Positions 29,904-38,473 of a stretch of DNA of 44,726 nucleotides are shown piece by piece (within the stretch, counting starts at the first letter, position 1; each line of letters opens with the position of its first letter). The position numbers and the translations under genes were made by a program. Source of the DNA: Candidatus Nitrotoga sp. LAW (GTDB taxonomy: Bacteria; Pseudomonadota; Gammaproteobacteria; Burkholderiales; Gallionellaceae); the NCBI GenBank assembly GCA_003402315.1, contig QFXI01000011.1:1-44726 (forward strand), read 5' to 3'. The notes below the pieces were generated by a model. It had not been told where the DNA came from. It saw nothing but the letters and a program-made list of their open reading frames with translations, and searched no databases.

Positions 29904-31760
29904 TTAGTTTCCCCATGCCTCGATTTCGGTAATGCGGGAATGGCTGGAGAGTGCACTGGTAACGTTTACCCGAATCCGGTCGGTGGTGAACGCGGCGAAG
30001 CTTACTGTCCTCTTAACAAGATTATTTCCGCTTACCGTAGCAAGCGTGATCCAAGCCGACCCATTCCAGCCCTGGACTGTAAAACCAGTTACACCCCAAG
30101 TGCTAAAAGTTAGCGTATCGGTGGGTTCGATCGGGTTAGTGTAGTTGTCCTGAAGTGTGTAAACCACTACGCGATCAACAGTCTTCGTACCACCAAAGTT
30201 GATTTGCACCCAGTCTGGATAGGTATTAAATGTTGCATCACGCCAGCCTCCCCCACTACCCCAGGGGGTACCGGTGCGCTGATTGTTGTTGACCGCCGAA
30301 ACCGGATAATCGCTGCTAGTGCTTGATGACGCAGAAGCCACTGCCCCAACGCTGGCGAGCGCAATGTTGCTACTCGTCACCGCAGACATTGTCGTTGCCG
30401 AAACAGGGTTTGATTGCGCTGAGCAGTTGTTTGCGGCATCACATGCCGCTAAGGTGTAGCTATAACTGGTCGAGGCTGTCAAACCCGTATCGGTATAGCT
30501 CGTTGTAGCCGGACTTCCAACCAGGGTGCCCCCACGATAAACTTTGTAGCCCGTTACGCCCACATTGTCCGTCGAGGCCGTCCAGCTTAGGTTTATCTGG
30601 GTAGTACTAACAGGCGCAGCAGAAAGGCCTACAGGTACAGTAGGTGATACATTGTCTGCGCCACAGCTTCCACCCACCGATCCAGTTCCATCCAGTTTAA
30701 AAGTAGCTGATGCTACACATCCAGCCGTAATAACAAACTGAGATGGCGAACTCCCCCCAAGCACAATTGGAGCGATCGGCACCCCGTTATTGTAAAGTGG
30801 TGGCTGAAAAGAAAGTCCGGAAGAGGTTTCCGAATAAGGTCCAATACTAGAACCCGCAGTAAACTCAGTCTGAATTACTTCTGCGTGCAGTGTATAGCTG
30901 CCAGGGGGCAGTAACAATTTAAAATAACCGGTATCCTGAATAAGGTAATCAGAGACAACACTAAACACTTTATTGGAATTTATTTCCTTAGCCCAAATGT
31001 TGGCGCCACGAATAGGCGTACCATTGACTTGGACGAAGCTTCCAGTAAGTTGGCCATAACCGCTGTTCAATGTTGCATCTGGATAAAGAGCGCTCACTGC
31101 AGCAATATCATCTTCGTGTAAGGAAGCGTAACTCCGGTAAGCGATGGGGTACATTAATGGATAATTTGAGGGGTACGACGTCACCAGCCCTTGTGAATTA
31201 TCCAATTGCGTGTGATCCAAACCAATCAAATGACCAACTTCATGGGCAAGGACGACTTTCATGGTTGTATCGTTTACGGAAATATAACCATTGATAACAG
31301 CACGGCCTTCCACATATTGACACTGTGAACCGTTATTATTCCAAGCCGAACCTGCGAAACCCAGTACACTATTTTTTGCACCCACACCGAATATGGAATC
31401 AATAATGGAACCATCGGAATCGTAAATTATTGGGTTTAATCCATCCGAAAAATCATACAAGAGCGTCGCATAATTACTGGCAGCAATATCCACCGGCAGA
31501 TCTGCCCCGCGCGCAAGAACCACCGTTGAAGTCGCCACATTAGTCCACAGGGATACCGCTTCGGTAACTAGTGCGTCTGCCTGCGCTTTTGTACGGGAAC
31601 CAAGAATGCCTTGGTCATAATTAAGCGACACTGAACCTGCGCCAGCATATTTTGTAGGTAGCTGATAACAAACCACCAAAGGTCCACCTGCAAATGCAGA
31701 AACCGTAAACAGAATCAGCACCCCAGCTATAAACCCGTGCAGAACTCTCAGGCATGTCAT
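29904..31760 (-). CDS. Secreted matrixin-type metalloprotease with FN3 and discoidin-like domains
   Basis: This 618-residue exported protein has a signal peptide (hydrophobic 8-24) and a metzincin zinc site HEVGHLIGLDH (173-183). A Met-turn candidate PLMYPIAYR follows about 20 residues later, as in matrixins. After the catalytic domain come a carboxypeptidase-regulatory-like beta domain (about 235-300), one fibronectin type III domain (LSAAPVSTTQINLSWTAS onward) and a C-terminal F5/8 type C or galactose-binding domain (GTPWGSGGGWRDATF, DWVQINFGGTKTVDRVV). It probably cleaves extracellular protein while the accessory domains bind sugar or matrix. Its ATG overlaps the upstream gene's stop. Confidence 0.87.
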   Translation of the reverse strand: MTCLRVLHGFIAGVLILFTVSAFAGGPLVVCYQLPTKYAGAGSVSLNYDQGILGSRTKAQADALVTEAVSLWTNVATSTVVLARGADLPVDIAASNYATLLYDFSDGLNPIIYDSDGSIIDSIFGVGAKNSVLGFAGSAWNNNGSQCQYVEGRAVINGYISVNDTTMKVVLAHEVGHLIGLDHTQLDNSQGLVTSYPSNYPLMYPIAYRSYASLHEDDIAAVSALYPDATLNSGYGQLTGSFVQVNGTPIRGANIWAKEINSNKVFSVVSDYLIQDTGYFKLLLPPGSYTLHAEVIQTEFTAGSSIGPYSETSSGLSFQPPLYNNGVPIAPIVLGGSSPSQFVITAGCVASATFKLDGTGSVGGSCGADNVSPTVPVGLSAAPVSTTQINLSWTASTDNVGVTGYKVYRGGTLVGSPATTSYTDTGLTASTSYSYTLAACDAANNCSAQSNPVSATTMSAVTSSNIALASVGAVASASSSTSSDYPVSAVNNNQRTGTPWGSGGGWRDATFNTYPDWVQINFGGTKTVDRVVVYTLQDNYTNPIEPTDTLTFSTWGVTGFTVQGWNGSAWITLATVSGNNLVKRTVSFAAFTTDRIRVNVTSALSSHSRITEIEAWGN

Positions 31761-32338
31761 TTAGCCGCTCCTGCTTGTTGACGCACAAGCTCTTTAAATT
31801 CGTCGAGATTAAATTGCTTAGTAGATCCCGGTGCCTGCCGCAATTTAATTAGGGCTGGTGTGGGCACCAAATGGGTGGAGGCACCCAAGGTCATTTCTTT
31901 GAAATCTCTACCATTGGTTACATGAGCACCCGTTAACCCCGGGATAACATTAAATTTTCCCTGCTCAAGACCAACTGGGCTGGAGAACCCTGATACCGAA
32001 ACTCCATAAAGAAACAGTATATAACTCTCCCCCACTATAAAAGTAGGCACTCCCGTTATTTGATTTGTTTCCCCTTGTACCTTTCCGCCGATTTGCTTTA
32101 TGGTATGCGTGGCCCCAACTTTACCCTTGAGAACCTCCTGCACTTCAAAGGTGCTATAAGTCACAATCAAATTTGTTTGGGGATCACGTTCACTATGGTT
32201 CTCAAGGGATTTACCTTGAAATGCGATAGCGGCGTCATTAATGATTTCATCCAGGTAAAGTGGTAACACACTCATAGCGTGTGCAGGCAGCGTACTTATA
32301 AAACTGATCAAACAGGCAAAAATAAATTGTCTCAGCAT
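31757..32338 (-). CDS. Secreted partner of the matrixin-type protease, unknown function
   Basis: This is a 193-residue exported protein with a signal peptide (FACLISFISTLPAHA). I start it at 32338, with GGGAGGTG upstream, rather than at 32383. The mature part begins SVLPLYLDEIINDAAIAFQG and is predicted mainly beta, with text VEVLKGKVG-like (EVQEVLKGKVGATHTIKQIG). No Cys, no known motif. It is translationally coupled (ATGA) to the downstream protease. I believe such pairs recur in other proteobacteria, but cannot verify that. It might be an inhibitor, chaperone or targeting partner; this is inference. Confidence 0.75.
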   Translation of the reverse strand: MLRQFIFACLISFISTLPAHAMSVLPLYLDEIINDAAIAFQGKSLENHSERDPQTNLIVTYSTFEVQEVLKGKVGATHTIKQIGGKVQGETNQITGVPTFIVGESYILFLYGVSVSGFSSPVGLEQGKFNVIPGLTGAHVTNGRDFKEMTLGASTHLVPTPALIKLRQAPGSTKQFNLDEFKELVRQQAGAAK

Positions 32339-32945
32339 AAAAACACCTCCCAAGCGATATGGTATATCGAACCAGTGTCCCAAAGTTTTAGCCTATCTAT
32401 AAAATTTAAATTTACGCTAAAGCAAAAATTAAACCTAAAGCACTTTCATATTCATGATCCTACACATTGTAAATATGAAAATCTCTAGAAAAATATGTAT
32501 TTTCATAATAGATAACCAACCTTAAATTTAATTGCTTGCTCCAAGCCAGTTTCATGTACGAAAAGTATACTAAATGCGAATTTTAATAACCCCTAGATCC
32601 CAATAATCTACGAAACCAGAATTAGTACATGGTTTATTAAAAATGCTAGGATGCACGCTAAACAAAAGAACTTTTTATTAACTTAATGCTACGGGCAATT
32701 TCACTAAACATTAGGGTTCCGGACAACAATAGATATGGAGACACAAACTCTAAAGCAGAATTAAGCAATTCTATTTTGGAATTGAAATATACGAACTGAT
32801 AACTTAACTAAATAGTAAACAAGCAATTTTTATGGCAAGTGGTACAGATTATATCGTACTCAATGCCAGTTAGATCGCTACCCCCAATGGGGAAACTCAA
32901 ATTATTAATCTATCAGCAGCGAGCGCAAAGGGAGCAACAACACGC
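32339..32945. other. A/T-rich intergenic region between divergent genes
   Basis: About 600 bases, very A/T-rich, between the protease operon (minus) and the ABC permease (plus). The promoters of both must be here. I see no ORF with a ribosome site, no RNA gene and no strong palindrome. Confidence 0.45.
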
Positions 32946-33764
32946 ATGATTACAGTAGTAAAAAATCTTGTCGAATACCACGAATTGATGACAGTACTTG
33001 CCTGGAAGAACGTCACACTACGCTACAAGCAAGCATATCTGGGCATTGCCTGGGCTGTAGTCAAGCCACTCATCCTTATGCTGATTTTTACATTGGTCAA
33101 GAGCTTCGTTGGTATTGATAGTGGCAACATCCCTTATCCCCTCCTAACCTTCGCAGCGCTCATGCCCTGGATTTTCTTTCAAGAATCTGCATCCGAGGGA
33201 GTAAGCAGTGTGGTGGGTAATGCCAACCTGATCAAAAAAATCTATTTCCCGCGCGAAATTTTCCCCATAACAGCAGTCGTCACCAAACTTGTAGAGCTTG
33301 GCATCAACTTTGTCATTCTAGCCGGGCTTATGATTTGGTTTCAATATATGCCCAGCATACACATACTATGGGTACCGCTCATCATTCTTTACACAATCCT
33401 GGCAGCTCTGAGCATCGCATTTGTTGGCGCAGCAATTAATGTTTATTACCGGGACATGGGAACAGCCCTGCCTGTTCTGCTTTCCCTACTTATGTATGCA
33501 TCTCCGGTGATTTACCCATTGCAACTCGTAAAGGATAAACTTTTAGAGCAGCAAGCTGCTGGCGAGTGGTCCAACCTACTCTATACCCTGTATACCCTTA
33601 ATCCCCTAGCAGGCATCATTGACGCATTCCAAAGTGTCGTGCTGAAAAATCAGCCGCCGGATCTAATGGCCATGATACCTGGCATGATTTTAGTTACGAT
33701 CCTACTCCCTCTAAGTTACGCATTCTTCAAGCGGGCGGAGTCTTATTTTGCAGATGTAATTTAA
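32946..33764 (+). CDS. wzm: ABC-2 permease for polysaccharide export (Wzm/KpsM-like)
   Basis: This 272-residue inner-membrane permease of the O-antigen/polyol-phosphate export family has about six membrane helices. The N-terminal text MTVLAWKNVTLRYKQAYLGIAW and PREIFPITAV around residue 105 are hallmarks. AAAGGGAG precedes the ATG by about ten bases. Such permeases need a separate ATPase (Wzt), nearly always the next gene; none is present in the window. The protein may use an ATPase encoded elsewhere, or the operon may have lost its distal part near the tRNA hot-spot. Confidence 0.88.
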   Translation: MITVVKNLVEYHELMTVLAWKNVTLRYKQAYLGIAWAVVKPLILMLIFTLVKSFVGIDSGNIPYPLLTFAALMPWIFFQESASEGVSSVVGNANLIKKIYFPREIFPITAVVTKLVELGINFVILAGLMIWFQYMPSIHILWVPLIILYTILAALSIAFVGAAINVYYRDMGTALPVLLSLLMYASPVIYPLQLVKDKLLEQQAAGEWSNLLYTLYTLNPLAGIIDAFQSVVLKNQPPDLMAMIPGMILVTILLPLSYAFFKRAESYFADVI

Positions 33765-33785
33765 AGGCAGCGGATAGTTAAATGA

Positions 33786-33804
33786 TCTCCGGCAAAGCCG
33801 GAGA
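33786..33804 (+). terminator. GC-rich hairpin after the ABC permease gene
   Basis: TCTCCGGC and GCCGGAGA form a perfect 8-bp stem with an AAA loop, 22 bases after the permease stop. The following bases are CTTATTG, not a proper T-run. It probably ends the permease transcript or stabilises its 3' end. Confidence 0.6.
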
Positions 33805-34070
33805 CTTATTGAACAGTAGTCCATAAGCCGCTAATCCTCTCCAAGACAACTACAACTCTAATTTGTCTAATCGTAACACTTTTCCTCTTGGTTCCGATGT
33901 ACGCTCTACCCCAACGACTTAGACAAAATATCCACGAGCCTAAGATACTTCACCAGTAAAATTCTGTCCTTGCCCTGCGAAATACCCCGCTACCGCTATC
34001 GCACTTTACCCTTTACGGGGTTACAATATTTGACCTTTTGTATGGATTACGGTAACCTGCGCGGCCTTTA
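33805..34070. other. Intergenic region before the tRNA-Ser/tRNA-Arg pair
   Basis: About 270 bases without a gene. A tRNA promoter is listed separately. No trace of a polysaccharide-export ATPase gene is visible on either strand. Confidence 0.5.
34030..34058 (+). promoter_or_regulatory. Probable promoter of the tRNA-Ser/tRNA-Arg transcript
   Basis: TTGACC (34030-34035), a 17-bp spacer and TAACCT (34053-34058) fit a sigma-70 promoter. Initiation would fall near 34065, six bases before tRNA-Ser, and GCGCGGCC after the -10 resembles a stringent discriminator. The -10 is imperfect. Confidence 0.6.
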
Positions 34071-34163
34071 GGAGAGATGGCCGAGTGGTCGAAGGTACTC
34101 CCCTGCTAAGGGAGCGTAGGGTTTATAGCCTTACCGAGGGTTCGAATCCCTCTCTCTCCGCCA
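34071..34163 (+). tRNA. serV: tRNA-Ser (anticodon GCT)
   Basis: This is a 93-nt class II tRNA with acceptor GGAGAGA/TCTCTCC, anticodon loop CTGCTAA (GCT, reads AGC/AGU), a long variable arm around 34118-34136, T loop GGTTCGAAT and an encoded CCA. It lies 25 nt before tRNA-Arg, probably in one transcript. Confidence 0.95.
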
Positions 34164-34188
34164 GAGAAATAATATTAAAAACAGTTTT

Positions 34189-34265
34189 GCGCCCGTAGCT
34201 CAGATGGATAGAGTACTTGGCTACGAACCAAGGGGTCGGGCGTTCGAATCGCTCCGGGCGCACCA
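34189..34265 (+). tRNA. argV: tRNA-Arg (anticodon ACG), integration target
   Basis: This is a 77-nt tRNA with acceptor GCGCCCG/CGGGCGC, anticodon loop CTACGAA (ACG, A34 to inosine, reads CGN) and an encoded CCA. Its 3' part from the anticodon on is repeated at 39064-39110 and partly at 43973-43996, so it is the attachment site of at least two integrated elements. The gene itself is intact because the elements bring an identical 3' end. Confidence 0.95.
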
Positions 34266-34267
34266 GT
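34221..34267 (+). repeat. Attachment-site repeat, copy 1 (inside tRNA-Arg)
   Basis: This is the 47-bp segment from the tRNA anticodon (CTACGAACC) to two bases past CCA (CACCAGT). Copy 2 at 39064-39110 differs by one base (C to G in GGGGTCGGG). Copy 3 shares the last 20 bases and four more downstream (AAAT). Together they define attL, a middle junction and attR of stacked elements. Confidence 0.9.
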
Positions 34268-34272
34268 AAATC

Positions 34273-34310
34273 AATGGGTTAGGTCAGAAATGATCTAACC
34301 CATTATCTTT
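34273..34310 (+). terminator. Intrinsic terminator of tRNA-Arg (copy 1)
   Basis: A 14-bp stem (34273-34286 with 34291-34304, one G-T pair) and a GAAA loop is followed by ATCTTTT. On the other strand the stop codon of the integrase remnant lies inside this hairpin, which indicates the terminator came in with the element. Confidence 0.85.
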
Positions 34311-34935
34311 TGGATGGGGACTTTTTGGGGACTTTCATTCCCAAGCTGTTCCCGCCGAATCATTGCGAGGCTACGATTGATCCGACTGCCTTCATTTGTG
34401 ATGCGGTTTAATGCCGCCAATAGCTCATCAATCTGTACTACCGAGTAATGAGCCGTCATACCTTGTCGGGTATGCCACAAAATGTCAGCAATCGTCTCTT
34501 CCCGTGCGCCAGCCTCTCGCAATCGCATTCCAACCGTATGGCGCAAATCGTGAATATGCAGGTCAGGAATCCCTGCAAGCTTCCGCACTCGTTGCCATGA
34601 ATTGTTGTTCATGGTCTCAATTCGATGCCCTTGGTAGGGAAACACGTACTCGGCATGTTTTCCGCGCTGTGCTTCGATGATACTTTGAGCCACCGTATTG
34701 CAGACCAGAACGCGACCCCGCTTCCGTCCCTTGACGTTTTCCCTTGGAATATCAAACACTAATACGCCAAGTTCAGGAATAGAAATTTCCCATTCCCACT
34801 TCAGACCACACACCACAGACCACACACCACCCCATCCCGTGCGCCCGTATTCAAATCGAACAAGACCATCGTTGAAAGATGATCCGGCAGTAACGGCAAG
34901 ATGCACCGTTGTTCTGCCCAAGTGATGGGACGCGG
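34295..34935 (-). pseudogene. Tyrosine integrase, truncated and frameshifted
   Basis: Read right to left, the catalytic domain starts at REPRPITWAEQRCIL, continues LLPDHLSTMVLFDLNTGARDGVVCGL and would join KWEWEISIPELGVLVFD, then HDLRHTVGMRLREAG with the catalytic His/Arg pair and HYS with the nucleophile Tyr. A 14-bp tandem duplication (34803-34830) breaks the frame exactly between GL and KW; removing one copy restores it. The N-terminal DNA-binding part is missing because the sequence switches near 34930 to another gene remnant. It lies next to the tRNA-Arg 3' end and was probably the integrase of the proximal element. Confidence 0.88.
34803..34830. repeat. 14-bp perfect tandem duplication inside the integrase
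   Basis: AGACCACACACCAC occurs twice in direct succession (34803-34816 and 34817-34830). Because 14 is not a multiple of three it shifts the reading frame. One copy gives an uninterrupted, family-like integrase sequence, so the duplication is the disabling mutation or a reversible switch. Confidence 0.9.
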
Positions 34936-35654
34936 TTCACGCTGGTGGCGCTTGTCTATAAGTTTGTGGACACCGAAGGCGAACCACTTCCGGAAGATGT
35001 TGCTTCCTTTTTTGCCAAGGGTGCTATCGACGATGGGCAACTTAATGCCTTCGCAAAGTTGATTGGCAAGAAGGGTATCGAGTGGTATTGGATCGATGCG
35101 GGTGACCAGAAGGCTGGCTCAATCTGCGTGATTAAGCGGGCAACCAAGGATAAGGAAGCTACGCAATATCGTATGCACATGAACAAAAACCATATATCAG
35201 CTGTGCAGTTCGCCACTCTTGCGCATGAATTGGGGCACCTGTTTCTAGGGCATCTAGGCACAGGGCGCTCAATGTTCCGCATCGGCCTTCCATGAACCAT
35301 GCGCAGCGCGAAATTGAAGCTGAGTCGGTGTCCTATTTGGTGTGCGCCCGTAATGGCATCACATCAAAATCAGAAACCTATCTTGCGAATTACGTCGAGA
35401 AGAATACCACCGTTGAACACCTTGATCTTTACCAAGTGATGCGGGCATCCGGGCAAGTGGAAGCCCTGCTTGGCCTTACAGCGCACACAAAATATGACAA
35501 GCCACCAGCCTTAAAGCCGGCATCTAAAAAATCTCGCGTTGAACCCATTCCGGATTTATTCTCAAGTGCGCCAGCCTCCATGCCAGCAGAAAACAAGGCA
35601 GCCGATACTCAATTCGCCAACAACACGAATCCATCAAGCCGCTTTGGTTTTTAG
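34918..35654 (+). pseudogene. IrrE/ImmA-like zinc metalloprotein, 5'-truncated and frameshifted
   Basis: The first frame runs to 35295 and carries the zinc-binding motif HELGHLFLGHLG near residue 104. The second frame (35292 on) continues the same family with MNHAQREIEAESVSYLV, where a third metal ligand (Glu) and the following helix are expected. A single-base shift near 35265-35275 separates them: in the second frame the sequence before its ATG also reads as protein (RALNVPHRPSMNHAQ). The start is lost where the integrase remnant is joined. Homologous domains occur in ArdC-like anti-restriction and phage-repressor-cleaving proteins of mobile elements. Confidence 0.75.
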
Positions 35655-35966
35655 CGGGATAATCGTTGATCCGCGCTGGGCAGCGGCAAGCTGTTTTCCC
35701 CACCAGTCAAGCAGCTTGACCCGCCCATTTTTTCGACTTCACCAATCAAGGCCAGTCAACATGACCTTGGGCGTGTTTCAAGATAATATTTTAGCCTCGA
35801 CGCGATAATATGCTGATTTTATTGTTTTGATACTGATCAATTAGAGATACCCAAGCACCGTCACTATAGATAAATATCACGATACCTGGATTCGGCCGTC
35901 ATTTAAGCACTTTTCAAACTGATTACATTGGATTGGCAAAGGTTGACCACCAGCGGCACATTTGCG
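35655..35966. other. Intergenic, no recognised gene
   Basis: About 310 bases between the metalloprotein remnant and the antitoxin gene. No ORF with a ribosome site, no tRNA and no strong hairpin is seen. The antitoxin gene ends at its right edge. Confidence 0.45.
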
Positions 35967-36302
35967 CTAAATCACAATCGCTTCCAACCCCTTTTTTTCA
36001 ATGAGCTGTAAAAGCTTCGCTACTGCACCACTGGGGTGTTTACCAGAATTAGGCGACTCCCATTTTTGGACGGCAGAAACACTGACATTCAAGATTGAAG
36101 CAAACACCGATTGACTAACCTTGGCTTTTTCCACGCGGATGGCAGTCACTTTTTCGGGCGTGTACTCAGGCGCTTTCTGGCACAGCAGGTTCATCTTGGT
36201 CATGTCTTGTTTGGTGATCAAGGCATGGCCTTGAAGGGCTTTCGCCATCTCCAGCATTTCGCTAAGAATGCGGTTTTCTTCAAGTGATTTTTTATTTGTC
36301 AT
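35967..36302 (-). CDS. HTH antitoxin of a HigBA/RelE-type module
   Basis: This 111-residue DNA-binding protein has a C-terminal Cro/C1-type helix-turn-helix (SQSVFASILNVSVSAVQKWE, about 70-89). The N-terminal half (MTNKKSLEENRILSEMLEMA) is probably the toxin-contacting arm. The gene overlaps the toxin gene by 11 bases and follows it, the toxin-first order of higBA-like modules. It should neutralise the toxin and repress the shared promoter. The family assignment is good; the exact toxin class is less certain. Confidence 0.85.
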   Translation of the reverse strand: MTNKKSLEENRILSEMLEMAKALQGHALITKQDMTKMNLLCQKAPEYTPEKVTAIRVEKAKVSQSVFASILNVSVSAVQKWESPNSGKHPSGAVAKLLQLIEKKGLEAIVI

Positions 36303-36669
36303 GACAAATCTCCTTTAGGATTTTGGATGTAAGCAGCTCGTCGAGTTTATTGCGGTTCACGTTTTCAAGCGCATGGGCAATGATTTTTGCGGCTTCAACT
36401 TCTTTGTCTGAAAAGTCTGTTCCGGGGGCATTTTTCTCACGTCCCGCTAAAAAGAAGATGGCATCTTGATGCTTTTTAGCGACCAGTGTACGGGTTGACC
36501 CACTTTTGCCTTGGCCGGGTATCGGTATGCGCTTTTTGCACACGCCGCCACCCAAGTCGGCTTCAAACAATCCTTGCTCAATCTGGTGTGCGGCCTCACA
36601 CAGCAGAGCATCACTCACCACTTTGCGCGCCCAGCGATCAAAGGTTTTGGTTTTGAACACTCTTTTCAT
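36292..36669 (-). CDS. RelE/HigB-type toxin
   Basis: This is a 125-residue predicted mRNA interferase that would act at the ribosome. The start MKRVFKTKTFDRWARK and the core GGGVCKKRIPIPGQGKSG-TRTLVAKK followed by IFFLAGREKNA are typical of the RelE/HigB-like toxins found on mobile elements. The frame is intact while the neighbouring integrases are broken, as expected for an addiction module that kills cells that lose it. Upstream, 36670-36700 contains GCACCATGTGC, a possible operator half-site pair. Confidence 0.83.
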   Translation of the reverse strand: MKRVFKTKTFDRWARKVVSDALLCEAAHQIEQGLFEADLGGGVCKKRIPIPGQGKSGSTRTLVAKKHQDAIFFLAGREKNAPGTDFSDKEVEAAKIIAHALENVNRNKLDELLTSKILKEICHDK

Positions 36670-36776
36670 ATTCGAATTCTAGTTTGTTATAGCACCATGT
36701 GCAATAGCTGTTCAGCAAGGAGGCATGATGTTTCGATACGCAGGGTTGTGAGTTGCTGAGTTCCTTGCTTGTTAGT

Positions 36777-37990
36777 TCATGCACTTTTCAAACTAATTAC
36801 ATTGGATGCGCTGAGAATCGCTTCCAGCCTATCGCCCAATTTGTTCCAAGCCTCGCGCTTTTCGTCAGCATAGTCATCGAGCAAATATACCCGGTCAATT
36901 TTGCTGCCGATCACATGGTTCTGGCATAGGTTGATCACATCCCGGCTGACTTTTAATTTCTGCATTAGTGTTGCCCCTGTTCTGCGCAAATCGCGCGGCG
37001 TCCACTCCTCATCACCCACCACCAGATTGTTATTTTCAACTCTGTTTTTCAGTTTGCGGGTTCTGCTCTTGAATTTCACCTGTCGGTCGCCCACCAGCTT
37101 ACTGACAGTCTTTTCGCATACGTGCCCCACTTTGTAGCGCGCCGGGAAAGCCCATTCGCTATCATTCGTCAGGGTGTGCAGCTGCTTGAACTGATCCAGC
37201 GTGAAATCGGAGAGATAAACGAGTTGGTCGTGTTTTCTGCCGCGCTCGCCTTTGGTGTTGGCTGCCGGAATAAACCACGTCCGCTGCTCAAAGTTGACAT
37301 GCTTCCATTCAGTCATCAGCAATTCACCAATGCGGCAAATCGTCCCCAGACACAACCACAAGGCGATCTGCGCTTCTTTTTTTAGGGGACGTTCCGTGCC
37401 ATATTTTTGAGACGCGTCCGCGTAATCTTGCGCCGTGGTCTCGAAAATCGTTTGCAGCTTGTTGATTTCCTCAATGCTCAGTTGCCGCTTGCGCTCTTTG
37501 GTGTAATCGTTCGGGACGATTTGTTTGATGTCCACCAACTCGGCGGGATTGCCGTCGATCAGCAAGGCGCGCCAAGGCTTGCGCTTTTCCGCCCAGCGCA
37601 ACATCTGCCCGATGTCCTTGGATAGCTCGACCGCCGTGGCTGTCTTGCCTGCTGCGATGATTGCCCGATACACATCCCGCAGATGATTCTCGGATAAATG
37701 CCGTACCTCGATATTGCCCAGCACTGGAATGGCGTGCCTCCCCATGGACTGGGTAATGTATTTGTTGCCGTCGCTGCGGTTCACCCCATCCTTAATCCAT
37801 ACCTTGTAGAGATCATTGAAGGTGAGGGCTTCAGTGCGCTTTTGTTCGTCGGCACGGAGATTGCGTCAACATCGGCCTGCGCTTCAATTCTGGTCGCGAC
37901 CTTGTTGGCGCGTGGATCAATGCCAGCCTTAACCAAGTCACGTGCTTTATCACGCTCCTCGCGAATTGCCGCCATATCCCTGGTCGGGTA
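36777..37990 (-). pseudogene. P4-type tyrosine integrase, frameshifted and 5'-truncated
   Basis: The long frame (37784 down to 36777) contains the core-binding domain, the catalytic boxes CRIGELLMTEWKHV (Arg), TPRDLRRTGATLM (Arg) and a C-terminal HVIGSKIDRVYLLDDY with the nucleophile Tyr. Upstream, the frame IREERDKARDLVKAGIDPRA belongs to the same protein but is out of register. Restoring one missing C near 37858 yields AISRADEQKRTEALTFNDLY, which bridges the two. Homology fades by about 37990, so the N-terminal DUF4102 arm is also lost. This is a second inactive integrase within the proximal element. Confidence 0.85.
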
Positions 37991-38206
37991 ACTATTCCTG
38001 TTTGCTAATGATTAACAAGTATAGTTTGAATAATGCACATAAAAACCGTTGTTATCCTCAGTATGGCACGGTGAATATGCTAATAGATAATTTTGGGTTA
38101 AAAATAAAGATTTTGCTTATTGTTATTCTTAGTCGGTCTTTTATTATCTGTTCTCAAGTTGGCTGATATTTCCGTTTAATAACTATTAATTCTAAAGTGA
38201 GACAAA

Positions 38207-38401
38207 ATGTTGCTACCACGTCAAGCTAAAATATCAGTTGCCGCGCTTCTAGTATGCATCGCTCCAGCTTATGGAGGATGGGGCTTAAACGACGTCGTAA
38301 ACGCAGTCACAAATGCTCCCGCGGCCGCTACTATTCACCGGGATCTTGACTGCTTGCGCGCAGAAGTCGATTTCGAGAGAAGTATTGCCACAAAGATGTG
38401 A
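38207..38401 (+). CDS. Small predicted secreted protein, unknown
   Basis: This 64-codon frame has a plausible signal peptide (KISVAALLVCIAPAYG) and a short mature part with one Cys (DCLRAEVDFE). GTGAG precedes the ATG. No family recognised. It may be the beginning of a longer gene interrupted after ATKM, or a genuine small protein. It lies in the decayed proximal element. Confidence 0.4.
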   Translation: MLLPRQAKISVAALLVCIAPAYGGWGLNDVVNAVTNAPAAATIHRDLDCLRAEVDFERSIATKM

Positions 38402-38473
38402 GTGAAATTTCACGAGACAGAGTTCTTGTGATCGGTATTGACATAAAAAATTACATTGGGAATGGTGGAAACG

